DNA from: Sipunculus nudus
Lineage: Eukaryota > Annelida > Sipuncula > Golfingiida > Sipunculidae
Direction: 5' to 3'
Length of the DNA: 64,000 nt
Assembly: GCA_026874595.1 (NCBI GenBank)
Contig: CM049312.1
Location: 63,208,929-63,272,928 of the forward strand
Below are positions 49,404 through 61,521 of the stretch, one piece after another (position 1 is the first letter of the stretch; the number at the start of each line of letters is the position of its first letter). Under the pieces are notes generated by a model. The model worked only from the letters and a program-made list of their open reading frames with translations. It was not told the DNA's origin and did not search any database. The position numbers and the translations under genes are program-made.

Positions 49404-50250
49404 CTAGAATACAGGTAGTCGACAAGCGACTACTTGTATCCGCCAAAATCAGAGTGGTACGAGTACAGTAAGTCAAGAACTGAGTAGTAAGGAGAATTAG
49501 AGTGAGGTGTGTTCAAGATGTGTTGCATATTAACATGGATGTCCGTCACGTTAACATGATTATAGGTGGCATTACATGTCACGCGAACAACAAAGCTCTC
49601 TTAGATGTATACACATGCTAAATTTCGGGTGGATAAATCAAACCACTGCCGAGATGTGAGTGATTTTTACCCCCAAGACAGACAAACAGATTGACATCAT
49701 GCATAGTTGCAGGTGGCGCCACCAGTTTTGTGTATGATAATTAGGTATGTAAGATCTGTACTCATGAAAAATTTGTCATATAAACAAGAACGCTAACCGA
49801 GATGTATACACATGCAAATTTCAGGTGGATAAGTCAAACCACTGCAGATATAGGAGGGATTTTGACCTAAGGCAGACGAACAAACGGACGCTCTGCATTA
49901 ATGGTTGTTGTGGGCACCATCCGTATTGTGTATGATATAAAGCTTTCCATTAGCTTCACTCGTGCAAATTTTTCAGCCCGATTGGTCAACGAATCCAAAG
50001 ATATGCAGGTTTATCTGTAAAAACAGAAGCACAAATGAACGCTGTGCAGAGAGGAAAGGTCTGAGGTCAACCCAAAATGAGGGCGCAGCAGTTCACATGT
50101 GATCCGATCATAATTCCGAGTTTCGTAAAATTCAGTCCAGTGGTCACGGAAGAGTTCTCCGGAAACCTATGCGGCGGCGGCGGCGGTGGTCGGCAGAAAA
50201 CATAGTATCCGCAAAACTCTGTTTTGGCGGACACAATTATTAATTTTTTG
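49404..50250 (-). mobile_element. Helentron-like non-autonomous element, copy C
   Basis: CTAG at 49404-49407, a perfect hairpin GTAGTCGACAAGCGACTAC at 49415-49433, the inner repeat TGTATCCGCCAAAATCAGAG, and its inverted partner at 50216-50235 (ACTCTGTTTTGGCGGACAC). The core has GGTGGCGCCACC at 49713-49724. This is the clearest pairing of the two subterminal repeats among the copies. Confidence 0.7.
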
Positions 50251-53200
50251 TAGCCTAGTGTTAAAAAATTCATTTCAAACATTTGTTTAAAAAAAATGTA
50301 ATTCTAACACGCATATATGAAGCAGAAGCACCATTTGGCGATATTAACAAGGACTTGCTAATCGTTCCTCAAGAAATATGCTGAGCAAGGCTTTTTAAAC
50401 ATTTTTTGGTGTGGCCTAAACAAAATTTATGATGATTCTGCTCGTCCAAGTTCTGACTGTATGGTGTACACACATAACAGGTTTTATTTAGTTCAAACAG
50501 CCCAATAACTCACCAAGGTCCTCAGCTGAAGCATCCAATAAAATGAACCAAGGTTGCCGCTACATAAAATACCTTATCGTAGGCTTTATTTCGTTTGACC
50601 TAGGAGGCAAGTTCATCGGCGATATCAAACCTTGATTACTCTTGGGGAATTCTCGTATTTGTTCTCGAGGATTTTGTGAGGTGTTGCCCTGGCGGCGAGA
50701 AGTAACTTGCGACATAAAAGTAACATTAAACCACCTCAGAAGGCAACATAATACCACCGTCATCATCTTATCAGTAGTTAATGCCACTCCCACGGATGTT
50801 TACTTGTATAGTTTGTCGGACACAAACCGCTTTAGCATGTTAAGTCCGTCGCAATCTGCCTCATTCTGGATGTTATATGCAAATTAGCGAAGGATCGGCG
50901 TTGTTAACGGACGAATTCGTGGAATTATTAAAGAAGCCTCGCCTTTGTGAATTTAGATCTGAGGAAGCCACGTGCTTTACTGGAGCGTTTGGTGTAGATT
51001 TTATGTTAATAGACATCACGTCCTTATGGTATAAATAACGCTCCTGTACCAACCTAACACATTAAATTCATATCAGTTTTTTATCTAATCGGGTTGTTGT
51101 TCCATCAAACAATGTGTTGATTTATACAAAGAACAACGGATGATTCGGTCATTTTTAGGAGATACCGTAAACGTTTTGTGCCTGTTAACCTGATTTGTGG
51201 ATACGAACGCTTTCTGAAACCTTATTGGCCAGTGCTAATTACTTCCGGTTATAATTATCTGGGAATTAATCTGAGAAAGAGTATATGACGTGTTAGTATC
51301 ACTTTTTGTGTATTGGGAGTAAGGTAACCATACGAATGGATTGTTATGCTATATTAATTAGGCCATCTGGTTTTCAGGATACTCAGCGGGAGATAAAAAC
51401 CATGATTGAAATCACTGACATATCGTAGAGAGAATACCCAGGTTCTGTCGATTTATCACCATGAAACATTGAGACAATCGATAGATTCCAGTGAGCCTTT
51501 TCAAGCACTGAGCTACGTCCTGCCCTTATAACTTTATAATTAAAATATCGGGACGATCTGAAAATATTGATAGGGAGAATGCGGCAGTTAAAATTCAACT
51601 AAAGTTATATTTTGCAATATGAGTTATGCAACCTTTTTATCTTTTCAACCACTAAGAAGTTTATGTTTTCCCCGCTGCCTGTTAGTGTTTTGTTGTTTGC
51701 TGATCTGTTTGTCTTTTAACAAAATTTCACAAAACATATTAAACAGATTTCCAAGAAACTTTTGTCGAGCGGCGGCATTAGAATTTTGCTGAGGATCCTG
51801 AAAAAGGGATACACCAAGAAGGATTGTATGGTCGGGGCAGAGGTGTGTGCTCTCCCGAGTGCATTTTTTGTGTAATCACCCATAATGCATCACTTCTGTT
51901 CTTTTATCGGCACTGCTGCTAATTGACAGCTTCCTTAAATTTCCTAGTTTCAGAACTATATATTTCTGCCTTTGGTCATATTTTGTCCTATATATAAAAG
52001 CTGCTAAGCTTTTCATTTATTATCTCATTATTTCTTTAGAGAAATAATAAAAAATCATCTGGGGTCATAAGTGAGTCAACTCTTAGTTACGGCGGTTTCA
52101 TTAACTTTACGCGAAGAGGCCTGAGCGTCAATTATCCTCTTATATAAAGCAGTGGTGTATACAAGCATGGAGTAATTGATGCATTTAAACGCAACCCCTC
52201 GATTAGATTGTAATAAATTCTTAACCTCCCAATAGAATTGTTTCGATTCATAATTTTTTTCATATACATCCCCAAAGGACTGTAATCTGACAGATGTGAC
52301 GGAGCACGTCGCGTTGTAGATTATGTAGATTAATTGTAGATTTATTATTTATGTGCCCTAGACTTAGTTTCAACATTCGCCTTTGACCGTTCAAGTGGCA
52401 TAAAAAAAGGGTGGCGATAAACTGAGGGAGAACTTACTTCATTGTTCTTTTATTTGCTTAAATGAACGAACAACCATGTAAGTAAAATGTTTGCTTGCAT
52501 TAAAAAGGAAATTTAAATTTTACTATAAAATAATCGATTAAAATTGAATTGTGAATAGCATCGAAGGCATAAAAATCAATTATCGAATCGATTTCAAGAC
52601 TGCTCACACGTACGTCACAGGCGTAATATAAAGGTCAAACTTTCACTAGTCGTTTTATACTTCCCAGGGGTCCTTCGCAATAGAGCACCTTACGCTGTGT
52701 CCTCGAATACTGGGCTACAATAATGTTAAACAGGACCGTTTTATTCGTTTTATAGCCGTCAATTAACCCTTTGTATCGTTCAGGGATGTTAACCTCTACC
52801 TTATGGCTTGAAATGGGGCAAGAAATAAACTCATACATATTCGGTTGAAAATATAAATTGGGATATGTAATAATAATTGGGATACATTATATTGAGATTT
52901 ACATTAATGTTTTGTTCTGACGGAGACCGGATTTCTGGACATACGGAGATCCATCTTATGTTGTCTACAACATGGCTACATTATATTAACCTAATGGCCA
53001 CTGGTCTTTGCTTTAGGAACAGCATACTGGGTAGGTGATTCCAGAAACTGCAGGGATGCCAGAGAAAATTATTCCAGCTGTTCGTAACGGTTAATTCAAA
53101 TGATATAGAAGAAGGTACCCGGGAGGTTAAGTTTGTTTGGCGGCTACAACAGTACAAGGCGTAGGGTCTGCCGGGAGATGCATGAAAAAAATCCAGGTTC

Positions 53201-53801
53201 CTCAGCGACCTATTATGACATTAAGAATATTGTCGTAGCAATCTATCTGTTGTCAGAAAAACGGACACTAACCCAGCGGGGACCGCCATGAGCCAGTGTT
53301 GTTAAACTGTGTTTTGACTGACAGCTCACTGGCCCGACAACCCGCGTGCACAGGGTCCTGTGCTGATGAAATAATGCTTTGTCCCTACACGATATGACAT
53401 AGATGAATGGCCAGATAGGAAACAGATTAGTGCATGACGTCACACCATAAGAGTTCCTCCATGAATGTTAGCAATTGCTAATGGATTAAATTGTATTGAT
53501 AATGCCATATGTCATACATACTATGTAAATTATGTCTTTCTTACGAGTATGATAATGTACATTTAATCTCAGTGTGACCAATAAAACCTTAGTATGACGT
53601 AGTATGGCATATCTCAGTGTGGCATAGGTATATACGAATAGTTTAATTCTTATTTCGCTTGGTCAGAGTTAAGAGTGGTCAATATCATTCTCATAGTTCT
53701 TTGGCCCTATTTGCCTATGGTCAAAGATACTTCTAATTTTTGCATTGTCCTTTGCATCATTTAATATGTGCTCGTTATGCTTAAATTTGTGTTCCACTGG
53801 C

Positions 53802-53839
<38 letters not shown>

Positions 53840-53999
53840 GACGTTAGCTTCATTCTAACCACATTCACCTGATGATCGGGTCGCATCCCGTGAAACAGTC
53901 TGTTGTGAATTAACAGTGTTGTTTTTCTTCAGAGTTATACCGCTCTGGCCTAGCTTGTAGGCCTTAGAGCACTTTACATCGGAGGGTAACACTACCTTC

Positions 54000-54064
<65 letters not shown>
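53802..54064. repeat. Two TA microsatellites flanking a 165-bp segment
   Basis: TA runs at 53802-53836 and 54003-54064 enclose a non-repetitive segment with CACCTGATGATCGGG and a small hairpin (CGGG-TCGCAT-CCCG), followed by TGAAACAGTCTG. Segments of the form CTGATGA...GAAAC near TA-rich DNA are often seen at the ends of Penelope-like elements, but here this is only a suggestion. Confidence 0.6.
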
Positions 54065-54065
<1 letters not shown>

Positions 54066-55761
54066 TATATGTAATACTACTATTGGGCCCCGATTGAATA
54101 TTTCGCTTCGCCGCCAATGAAGGTGATATATTTAGGGGAATGCACTCTACTGCATGTATATGCAGTATCTGTGGTATATGAATAGGCTCCTTTAAGCCAT
54201 GCAGCGCCAAACATATATTTGGATCTACCTTTAAATATTATTCATTTTTGTTACCCAACTGACATCGACACTTTGGGAAAACGGGCTAATTCTGTAGCTG
54301 TAAAACGAGTACTCCAGCACTGGGGCAGAGTAATTCAATCTCGAGTACTCGTGAGATACTGCAGTTGAGACATTTAAAAGGTATTGGTGTAAATATTTAC
54401 TATTCTTGTTAATCTAAATATAAAATTAAACTGCAAATATAAATGATGTTTTATGTGTTCTTGTACATTATAGGGTTATAGACAATATTTTTAATTATTA
54501 TTTGTTTTTTTTTAAAAATAATATAGATTTATACAATATGTAAACGAGAGATGAAGCGTTTTCATATTGAGGAATTGGTAAAAATTATTATTACATAACT
54601 AGATGATCAGGCATTAAATAGATAAAAAGAAAACATTATGTACAGATTTGTATGTTTTGTAGTTTTATTAATATTTAACTACCAAGACGACATCAACAGG
54701 TATGAGGTGTATACAATGGTTTGAGTTAACATTTTGTGCGCTGGAGGAAATTTTACTTCCAAATGTGTTTTAGATAATGAGCAAATGATTTAAATACACA
54801 ATACAAATGTGAACAACCCGTCCAAGAGTTTATGCATAGAAGCAAAGGATGAATACTGGCGGGTGGAAGCGCACCAGTAAGTATTTATATATTGTACCAT
54901 TACTACACTTAAGTGCAGTACATAAAATAGTACTGATTCTTATGTATTTTCCTTATGTCATTAATTCTTTAATTCTTTGGTATTTCTTATTTAAGCGACC
55001 ACTATTAGCACCAATAATCTCTTTTATTGTATGTCTAAATAACATTACCACGATGGCACCTCACTTAATTAACAGTCGCTCAGTCGGACATAAATTCAAT
55101 TTTGGAGGCTTCCTGTCTGGAAGATAAATTTTTTCTCCTGTAAAGTATAGACATATTGTTTCTCGCATAATAGTTCCATTGTAACTTACAATTTATTTAT
55201 CACAGCCCAGGATAAAATTTGTTAAAGTATACCGTTCGCCTATTAACCATTTTGCCCGTCCTGTTTTCCTGACAGAAAATTGCACAATTATTAAATAAGG
55301 TTTTCAATGGTGGGCGGAAATCCTATTAGAGCTTCACAAAAGAGCGCAAAAAACACAAGATTACTATTTGGATCCTAAATATACCGGACTCCCGGAACAT
55401 TTCTATGTACATATTTAAAGCTTCCGTACTTTCATTGGGATTCATATGCCGCAACCTTTGTGTGAACTTGGGATATACTTTTTCAACCTTCGTTTTGTTC
55501 TCTGTCTGTAAGGGCATAAAATATATTATGGATTTCTAAATATTAAAAGACTTTGTTTATTCTGAAGTGTACATTACCGTATTAAAAAGAAAGCAATGTT
55601 TTTCATATATTATTATAGTCTAATACATATGTTGATAATAACACATATATCATGTGTTTAAATAACACAATATAATGATTTAGTTGGTCAAAATACACTC
55701 AGCTCTCGTATCATTTACATCTTACGATATACTTTACACAGTTAGTCGGGAAGAAACTCGG

Positions 55762-56428
55762 GCCGTCCACAAGCGACTATGTGTATCCGCCATAACACAG
55801 GGGCACGGAGTAACTGGGGCATGGAAAGTCTACTGGCGTGAGATACCTCCAAATTTCCAAGAGGCATAGACTATTATAGTCTGTTTAAGAGTTAACAATA
55901 CAATATTTTTGGACATGCAAACATTGTTGGCTGATAGATTCAACCACTGCTGAGATATGTATGATTTTTACCAAAAATTGAGGCACACATTGACAACATG
56001 CAAAATCTTCTGTAGATGAAACCAAGAGAGGTAAAACTACCCGAGATCAATGGATTTACAAACACTAAGACTGCTATCTCAAACCACCCCTGAATATAAG
56101 TGAATGGCTGTATTAAAAAAAACGTGATTATATGTGACGCTGATTGTCTGGTGTATTAGAAAGCTGTCCAAGGTGGACTGACTTGCACAATTTCCAGGCT
56201 GGTATATCGAACTACTCCTAAGATCTGTGCATGGATGTATTCTATGAATCAAAACTGTACGTGACACCAATAGTCTATGACCATGCAAATTTTGAGATTG
56301 ATGTCTCAAACCACTCCCGAAATATGGGTGGTTTTCACCAGAAATAGATTCACGGATGGACATCAGACAAGAAGGAAAAACATTTAAAGCAGCGCCACCA
56401 GTCTTGTGTATTTGAAAATACTATCCTT
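55762..56428 (-). mobile_element. Helentron-like element, second type in copy C
   Basis: The counterpart of 43283-43690, with a decayed hairpin (55762-55780) and GTGTATCCGCCATAACA. It is about 250 bases longer than in B before the shared phrase at 56391, consistent with gain or loss of core repeat units. The far end is not recognisable. Confidence 0.45.
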
Positions 56429-56430
56429 GT

Positions 56431-56620
56431 GCTATATCACTGGACGATATGTCATTCTGAAAGCTTTTATATTTCAGGAAGTGTCAGTGTGGGGTGTGCT
56501 TTTGTTTGCCGGGACAACCGACCGGATGCACTGACAAAGTTTTGTTCCAGAAAATGAAATACATTATTATTTCTACCTTTATCCCGAAATGAGCAATTCT
56601 AAGCACATTGGAGTTCTTCG
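56431..56620 (+). repeat. Unoccupied paralogue of the site at 60270-61560
   Basis: The sequence (TGGACGATATGTCATTCTGA, then CAGGAAGTGTCAGTGTGGGG, then TATCCCGAAATGAGCAATT) matches both flanks of the element at 60420-61516 without the element. The junction point is the single word ATTATTATTTC near 56560-56572. Confidence 0.75.
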
Positions 56621-56859
56621 AGGTCGGACGTGTTTGAGGAGGCCGACCCGCGTTAAAACATAGAATCCTATATATTGGAGTTTCCTTGGAGTACAGCAGT
56701 TTTTAGATAAGAATAAAAACACAAGTTCGATAAAGAATTAAACTAGACGACCATAGGTCGAACGCTTGCCGGAAATCGGAAGTGAAACACAGACGGACAG
56801 ACAGAACATATTGTCGGTTTTCTATTAATGGAATGACTCTCAGGGACATTGCTGAGAAT

Positions 56860-58190
56860 ATGTGGCCCGTAGAATGACATATGAGACAAAAGAACAGGCA
56901 AGCAGACAAAGCTGACAACAAAAGACGAACAGACAGACATACTGACTTTGTGAGACAAGATTGACACCAGATGACATAACCTGGTGATTGAGAAGATTCA
57001 AAGGAAGAAAATGAGTTATAATTTATGTAATTTAGATTTATAGTTTTGGAGGTATGGCGAATTAATGATATACTTGGGAGGCTCGACTGTAGCGCCCTCT
57101 AGCAAACATATTCCGAAGACGACAAATGCGTTTCGTATTAATAGTGTATGACATGAGATGTCCCAGTTTCAAAAGGATTCCGTCAAAGCTGTGGCCTGTA
57201 GAATGCTATTTGTAAGGCGTAAGAACCAGCAAGCAAGCGACTTTGAGGATAACGGACAAACAGATGGACACACTGACAAAGTGACAGAAGATTGAAACCA
57301 TATGCCTTAATCAGGTTATGGAGAAGACTCAAAGGAAGAAAATATGCTATAGCTTATGTAACTGAGGCTTTGGGTGTAGAGATATGGCCAATACAATGGT
57401 ATGTGTGTGAGGGTCGTGTGCAGCGCCCACTAGTGGCCATATCAGGAAAATGAAAAATCAATTTTTAAAAAATTAGTGTAAAACATAAGATGTAATAGTT
57501 TCAAAAGGATTCCGTCAAAACTGTGGCCTACAGAATGCTCTATGTTAGACGCAAGAACCAACAAGCAGGCGAATTTGAGGACAACTGACAAACAGACGAA
57601 AACACTGACAAAGTGACTCAAGATTGAGTCCAGATGACTACTCCAGGTTATGGAGAAGACCCAAAGGAAGAAAAAAGCTACAGTTTATGTTACTGAGGTT
57701 TATAGTTTTGGAGATATTGCCAAAGCATGATATGTTGGGAGAGGTTCGAGTTCAGCGCCCCCTAGCGGCCATATCCGGAAAATGAAAAATTGGTTTCGAG
57801 ATATTAGTGTAAGACTTAAGATGTTATAGTTTCAAAAGGATTCTTTCAAAACGGTGGCCTGTAAAATGCTATATGTGAGACGCAAGAGCAAGCAGGCGAA
57901 TTTGAGTACAACTGACAAACAGACAGACACACTGACAAAGTGTCACAAAAGTGTGACCAGATGACTACACTAGGTTATGGAAAAGACCCAGAGGAAGAAA
58001 ATCAGTTATAGTTTATGTAATTGAGGCTTATAATTTTGGAGATATGGCCAAAATATGATATGTTCGGTAGGTTCGCATCCAGCGCCCCCTAGCGGCCCTA
58101 TTCAAAAAATGAAAAAACGATTTCGAGATACTAGTGTAAGACTTATAATATGTCAGTTTCAAAAAGATTCCTGCAATAATGTGGCCTTTG
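56860..58190 (+). repeat. Tandem satellite, four monomers of about 330 bp
   Basis: The phrase GTGGCCTGTAGAATGCTAT or a close variant begins monomers at about 56862, 57192, 57521, 57847 and 58180 (spacings 326-333). Each monomer also has AACAGACAGACACACTGAC-like, AGAAGACCCAAAGGAAGAAA-like and TTTCAAAAGGATTC words, and one CTCF-like site. The last unit passes into sequence related to the 150-bp family at 44200. There is no coding content; the minus-strand frames are shadows. Confidence 0.85.
57091..58097 (-). promoter_or_regulatory. Four periodic CTCF-like motifs in the satellite
   Basis: Each monomer has one site: 57091-57107 (degenerate), 57421-57439, 57753-57771 and 58079-58097. The last two read, on the minus strand, GGCCGCTAGGGGGCGCT. 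The widely reported CTCF core is TGGCCACCAGGGGGCGCTA, so only two positions differ, both to commonly tolerated bases. All four face the same way. CTCF is conserved in most bilaterians. Binding here is inference. Confidence 0.4.
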
Positions 58191-58199
58191 GCGCAAGAT

Positions 58200-58420
58200 G
58201 AATGAAATCTCGAAATATCTCTATTCACGAGAAATTTTACGAGATACTGCAAGACTTGTAATAAAATCTTGTAGTGCTAGTTGAATGCTACCTGAGGCAA
58301 AAAACTAGATCACTCTAGCTTTAAAACTGACAAAGTTAGAAAAATAAGACCCCTTATTTTCGAATATCATGACTTTCCCCAAAAATTTGTAACCATGGTT
58401 ACGGCAAATTTTAGTCAGCT
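58200..58420 (+). repeat. Copy of the 150-bp repeat family
   Basis: Shares ATGAAATCTCG, ACGAGATACTGCAAGACTTG, AATGCTACC, GCAAAAAACTAGA and GTAACCATGGTTACGGCA with units at 45015-45230. Confidence 0.6.
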
Positions 58421-58653
58421 ACACACCAGATGACAGGCCTTGGAATGACGATTAAAATAAGCTATTGTTGAAGTAGATACGACTAATAGTGACAAAGATA
58501 TGAAGAAAAAACCGTTTTGAGAAGTTTTGACGACCTTGACCTTGACCTTTGACCTATTTTAACAAAAAACAATAGGGCACCTAGAAATTTTGTTTTTCAT
58601 CATCCCTGTAAGTTTCAAGGTGATTGTGGCAAAATTGTGGCCAGGAGAGTGCA

Positions 58654-58700
58654 GACAAACAAACCGACAGACAGACAAACAGACAGACAAACAGACATAC
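58654..58700. repeat. Imperfect (ACAG/ACAA) microsatellite
   Basis: Repeated GACAGACAAACAGACAGACA words. Confidence 0.85.
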
Positions 58701-58739
58701 GCAACTGACCAATATGCTTGCCGAAATATTTGATTCCGG

Positions 58740-60269
58740 CAAGCAACAAGTTAATTCTATGAATTATCATTCCCGTATGGATATTTGATAAAACTCGCAC
58801 AATACAATGAAACCAAAACTCTGAGCTGATAAGGTTGTATTATATAAATTGGTTCACTCTGAGGAGATCTTGGATCAATATCATTCACTGTTTTGCAGGG
58901 GAAGAATTATGGGCGTACACAACAACAGTTTTTCATTGAAACTATACATGAAACACCAGGGAAATCAACGCGAGGATATCAACGTAAATTATTCGGCGGT
59001 GATGGATGCATGCTCTGTTTTAGAAAACATAACCGCCATACAACCATAAATCAAACGTCTGTCGTACAGGAGCTCTGCTATTCCAAAGTAATGGTCGTTT
59101 TCGTAATATCAAAATATTTTTCTTTAATTGCAATGACTGCCATTTTTATAATAACAATATACCTAAATATGATGCTCTGTAATAAGTGAAAATATATTAA
59201 CTCAGATTTGTTTTAACATTTTAAAATACCACTGTATGTACAAGTACATACTCTGTCTGATAAGAATGCTAAATAATCGTTATTATAGGCAGTGAAGCGA
59301 CATAAATCTTAAAATAAAAAAAGCCAACCTCCGGTGCTAAAAAATATATGAAGATGGTTACCAGAAGCATTGGACGTTATTGTTCAAGGATTTTTTTTTT
59401 TATAACAGTAAAGTGTAGTAGATAAACACCTCTTTTGGCAATGTGATATTGTTTCCCTGGATTTTACACACATGACTATGCTAAATGTTTAGTTAGTGCC
59501 ACCTTCTTGTAGTTATGTCGGTTGGTGTGACGTCATTGTTGCCTGAGACTCACGATTCACGCTCCACAGAAGGCCGTATGGTCACGTCATAAAATTACCA
59601 CCACACCGTGCAAAGATTTGAGTGAAACAAAAATAAAAAAGAGTCTTTTATGTCACGACGAACTGACTGAAGTGACAAGGCCAAGGGCACATATTAACAG
59701 ACGCTGAGGTGTGATGTGGGAATTATAGATATTATGAAATAGAGGAAGCCGTCCTGCGCTGTCAGTTATTGAAGGAATATCTAGAAAATGACAAAGTGTT
59801 TATTAATTTGACTAAAACCTATAATTTTCTACTACCGAAGTGCACATAATCCACCTCACTGTAAGATGATGGACAGGAATATGAGTTTTTTCCTTTATAT
59901 TACTAATAACGGATGGCAACCCTGTCTTGGTGGAATGGACTAAAGAATCTGTAACCATTAACAATAACATAAACGTTTATCTTTATAGTGTTTAACAGAA
60001 AATTATAATAAGATTGAAATCGCTTGACATTTGAGTTTCTTTTTCAGATGTAACAGGAACGTCTTTATTTAAAAAAAAAACAAAGAATCTAAATATATTC
60101 AATAACCCCCATTGATCGAATATTCACTTAACAGCATTAATCACAATACATCACACAGTTGGCTACTGCTACTAGATTTAGTGAGGTAATTAATACGTTT
60201 TTACGGAAACACTGGTTAACTGATTTTACAATGTATGGGTCGGTGTAGCCAAGTATTGGCAAAGTGGAG
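58740..60269. other. No recognised gene; two overlapping frames at 58849-59189
   Basis: Two plus-strand frames overlap in different phases (58849-59049 and 58893-59189). The second ends in a hydrophobic stretch (FSLIAMTAIFIITIYLNMML) and is preceded by a possible splice acceptor (CACTGTTTTGCAG at about 58887-58899). I recognise no family and consider both unproven. Bases 59500-59720 are of mixed composition with a TGACGTCA palindrome (59528-59535). Confidence 0.3.
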
Positions 60270-60419
60270 ATGATCTTGTGCTATTATTGGACGATATGTC
60301 ATTCTGAAAATTTTTATTTTTCAGGAAGTGTCAGTGTGGGGATGTGCTTATGTTTGCCGGGAGAACCAGCCATAAGCACTGACAAAGTATCGTTCCGGAA
60401 AATGTAACACATTATAATT

Positions 60420-61516
60420 CAAGGGCGTGCGCAGGATTTTAGCAGGGGGGGGGGGGGGGGCTCACGACCGAAAGTATTCTGAAATAGTGCACCCCCCTTC
60501 GGCCGAGACAGTCGACAGTCGCACTTTTATCTATATAACTCCCCCCCCCCCCCTGGATTATGGTCCAGTAAACGTTAAATCAAAGGCTATGTACTTCTAA
60601 AAGCTCTATACTAAAGAATGGACTATAACAAAGGGATGCATAATTTTACTGCATTTAATGCCGCGTATATTCTCATATATATAATTTATCCACCATGCTA
60701 AACTGAAAAAAGTCATATATGCAGGTCTTAGCAGGCTTCCACATAACCTCAAGGCAAACAACCTACAAAAGATTACCCACACAACAATCTCTCTCTCTGT
60801 CTTTGTACCATCAAAAACACGGGTCCTTTAATATAGGCCCCTCAGTATCGATGAAAACCTGTGTACACATGCCTCTCAAATGGCAAACATGATGCGCATT
60901 CCTTTCGCCCTACATAGGACACACCGACCCGGACCCTCGCGGGGCCACCAAAAAAAAAATTAATATGAGCTAAAATAAAAACTATATGAGGCTTGTATAT
61001 TTCCAAACATATTTTCTATTTTCTAGGAAATTCCTGGTCGATCAAGGCCCCCCTTGTTCCCGTTCGGTTCCGGTACCTTGTGCCTGCTGACTCCACCTTT
61101 CAAAGGGCCTCGCGGGGATTGAACACCACACACTGACGTTACTTGAACCAATCACAGAAATTGGAACCGGTATCTATTGGCTTTAACCGCCAGGACTGTC
61201 GTGCTCCATAAATAACACGATATATCCTATGCATGAGCAGCAGCTTCCAATGAGGAATTTGTTTGGTCCATTATAGCCACTAAAGGGTGTCATGTTATAC
61301 TGTTACTAAAGTAAAACTAGTTTTAACTATGGGGTCTGGACCTTACAAATACGGCTTTGTGAGCTCATTTTGCAAAAGGTTTAGGCACGCCCTGACAATT
61401 TACGAAATTGGGTGCCTCCCAAAAAAATGTTAACAGATTTTTTTTGAGCGGGGGAAGGGGGGGGGGGGTGGGGGGTGCGCGCCTGTTGCGCCCCCCTCTA
61501 AACATGCACGCCCCTG
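60420..61516. mobile_element. 1.1-kb hAT-like element with TAATT target duplication
   Basis: The left end is CAAGGGCGTGCGCAGG and the right end is ACATGCACGCCCCTG, imperfect terminal inverted repeats with the outer form CARGGGCGTGC. TAATT flanks it at 60415-60419 and 61517-61521. The host sequence on both sides is continuous with the element-free paralogue at 56431-56620, which confirms both borders. G runs lie just inside both ends (60445-60461; 61450-61480). No transposase frame is visible, so it is non-autonomous. Confidence 0.75.
61080..61205 (-). mobile_element. Possible tRNA-derived SINE head
   Basis: On the minus strand there is an A-box-like TGGCGGTTAAAGCC, then about 60 bases later a B-box-like GTTCAATCCCCGC. 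It sits inside the hAT-like element. The arms do not fold as a tRNA, and the call is tentative. Confidence 0.3.
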
Positions 61517-61521
61517 TAATT

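Larger units (their letters stand above)
45690..56428 (+). repeat. Segmental duplication copy C
   Basis: The first kilobase (45690-46729) aligns only with copy A (23490-24550). From 47541 on it aligns with A and B, and beyond 50640 with B alone. Relative to B, C carries about 220 extra bases at 51418-51636, a different and longer TA-flanked segment at 52980-54064, and lacks the two B-only blocks of about 1 kb. Stops interrupt every frame that is open in A or B, consistent with non-coding DNA. Confidence 0.85.

Noticed and set aside
56860-58190. CRISPR array
   Set aside because: Repeats of 330 bp without unique spacers in eukaryotic-type DNA are a satellite.
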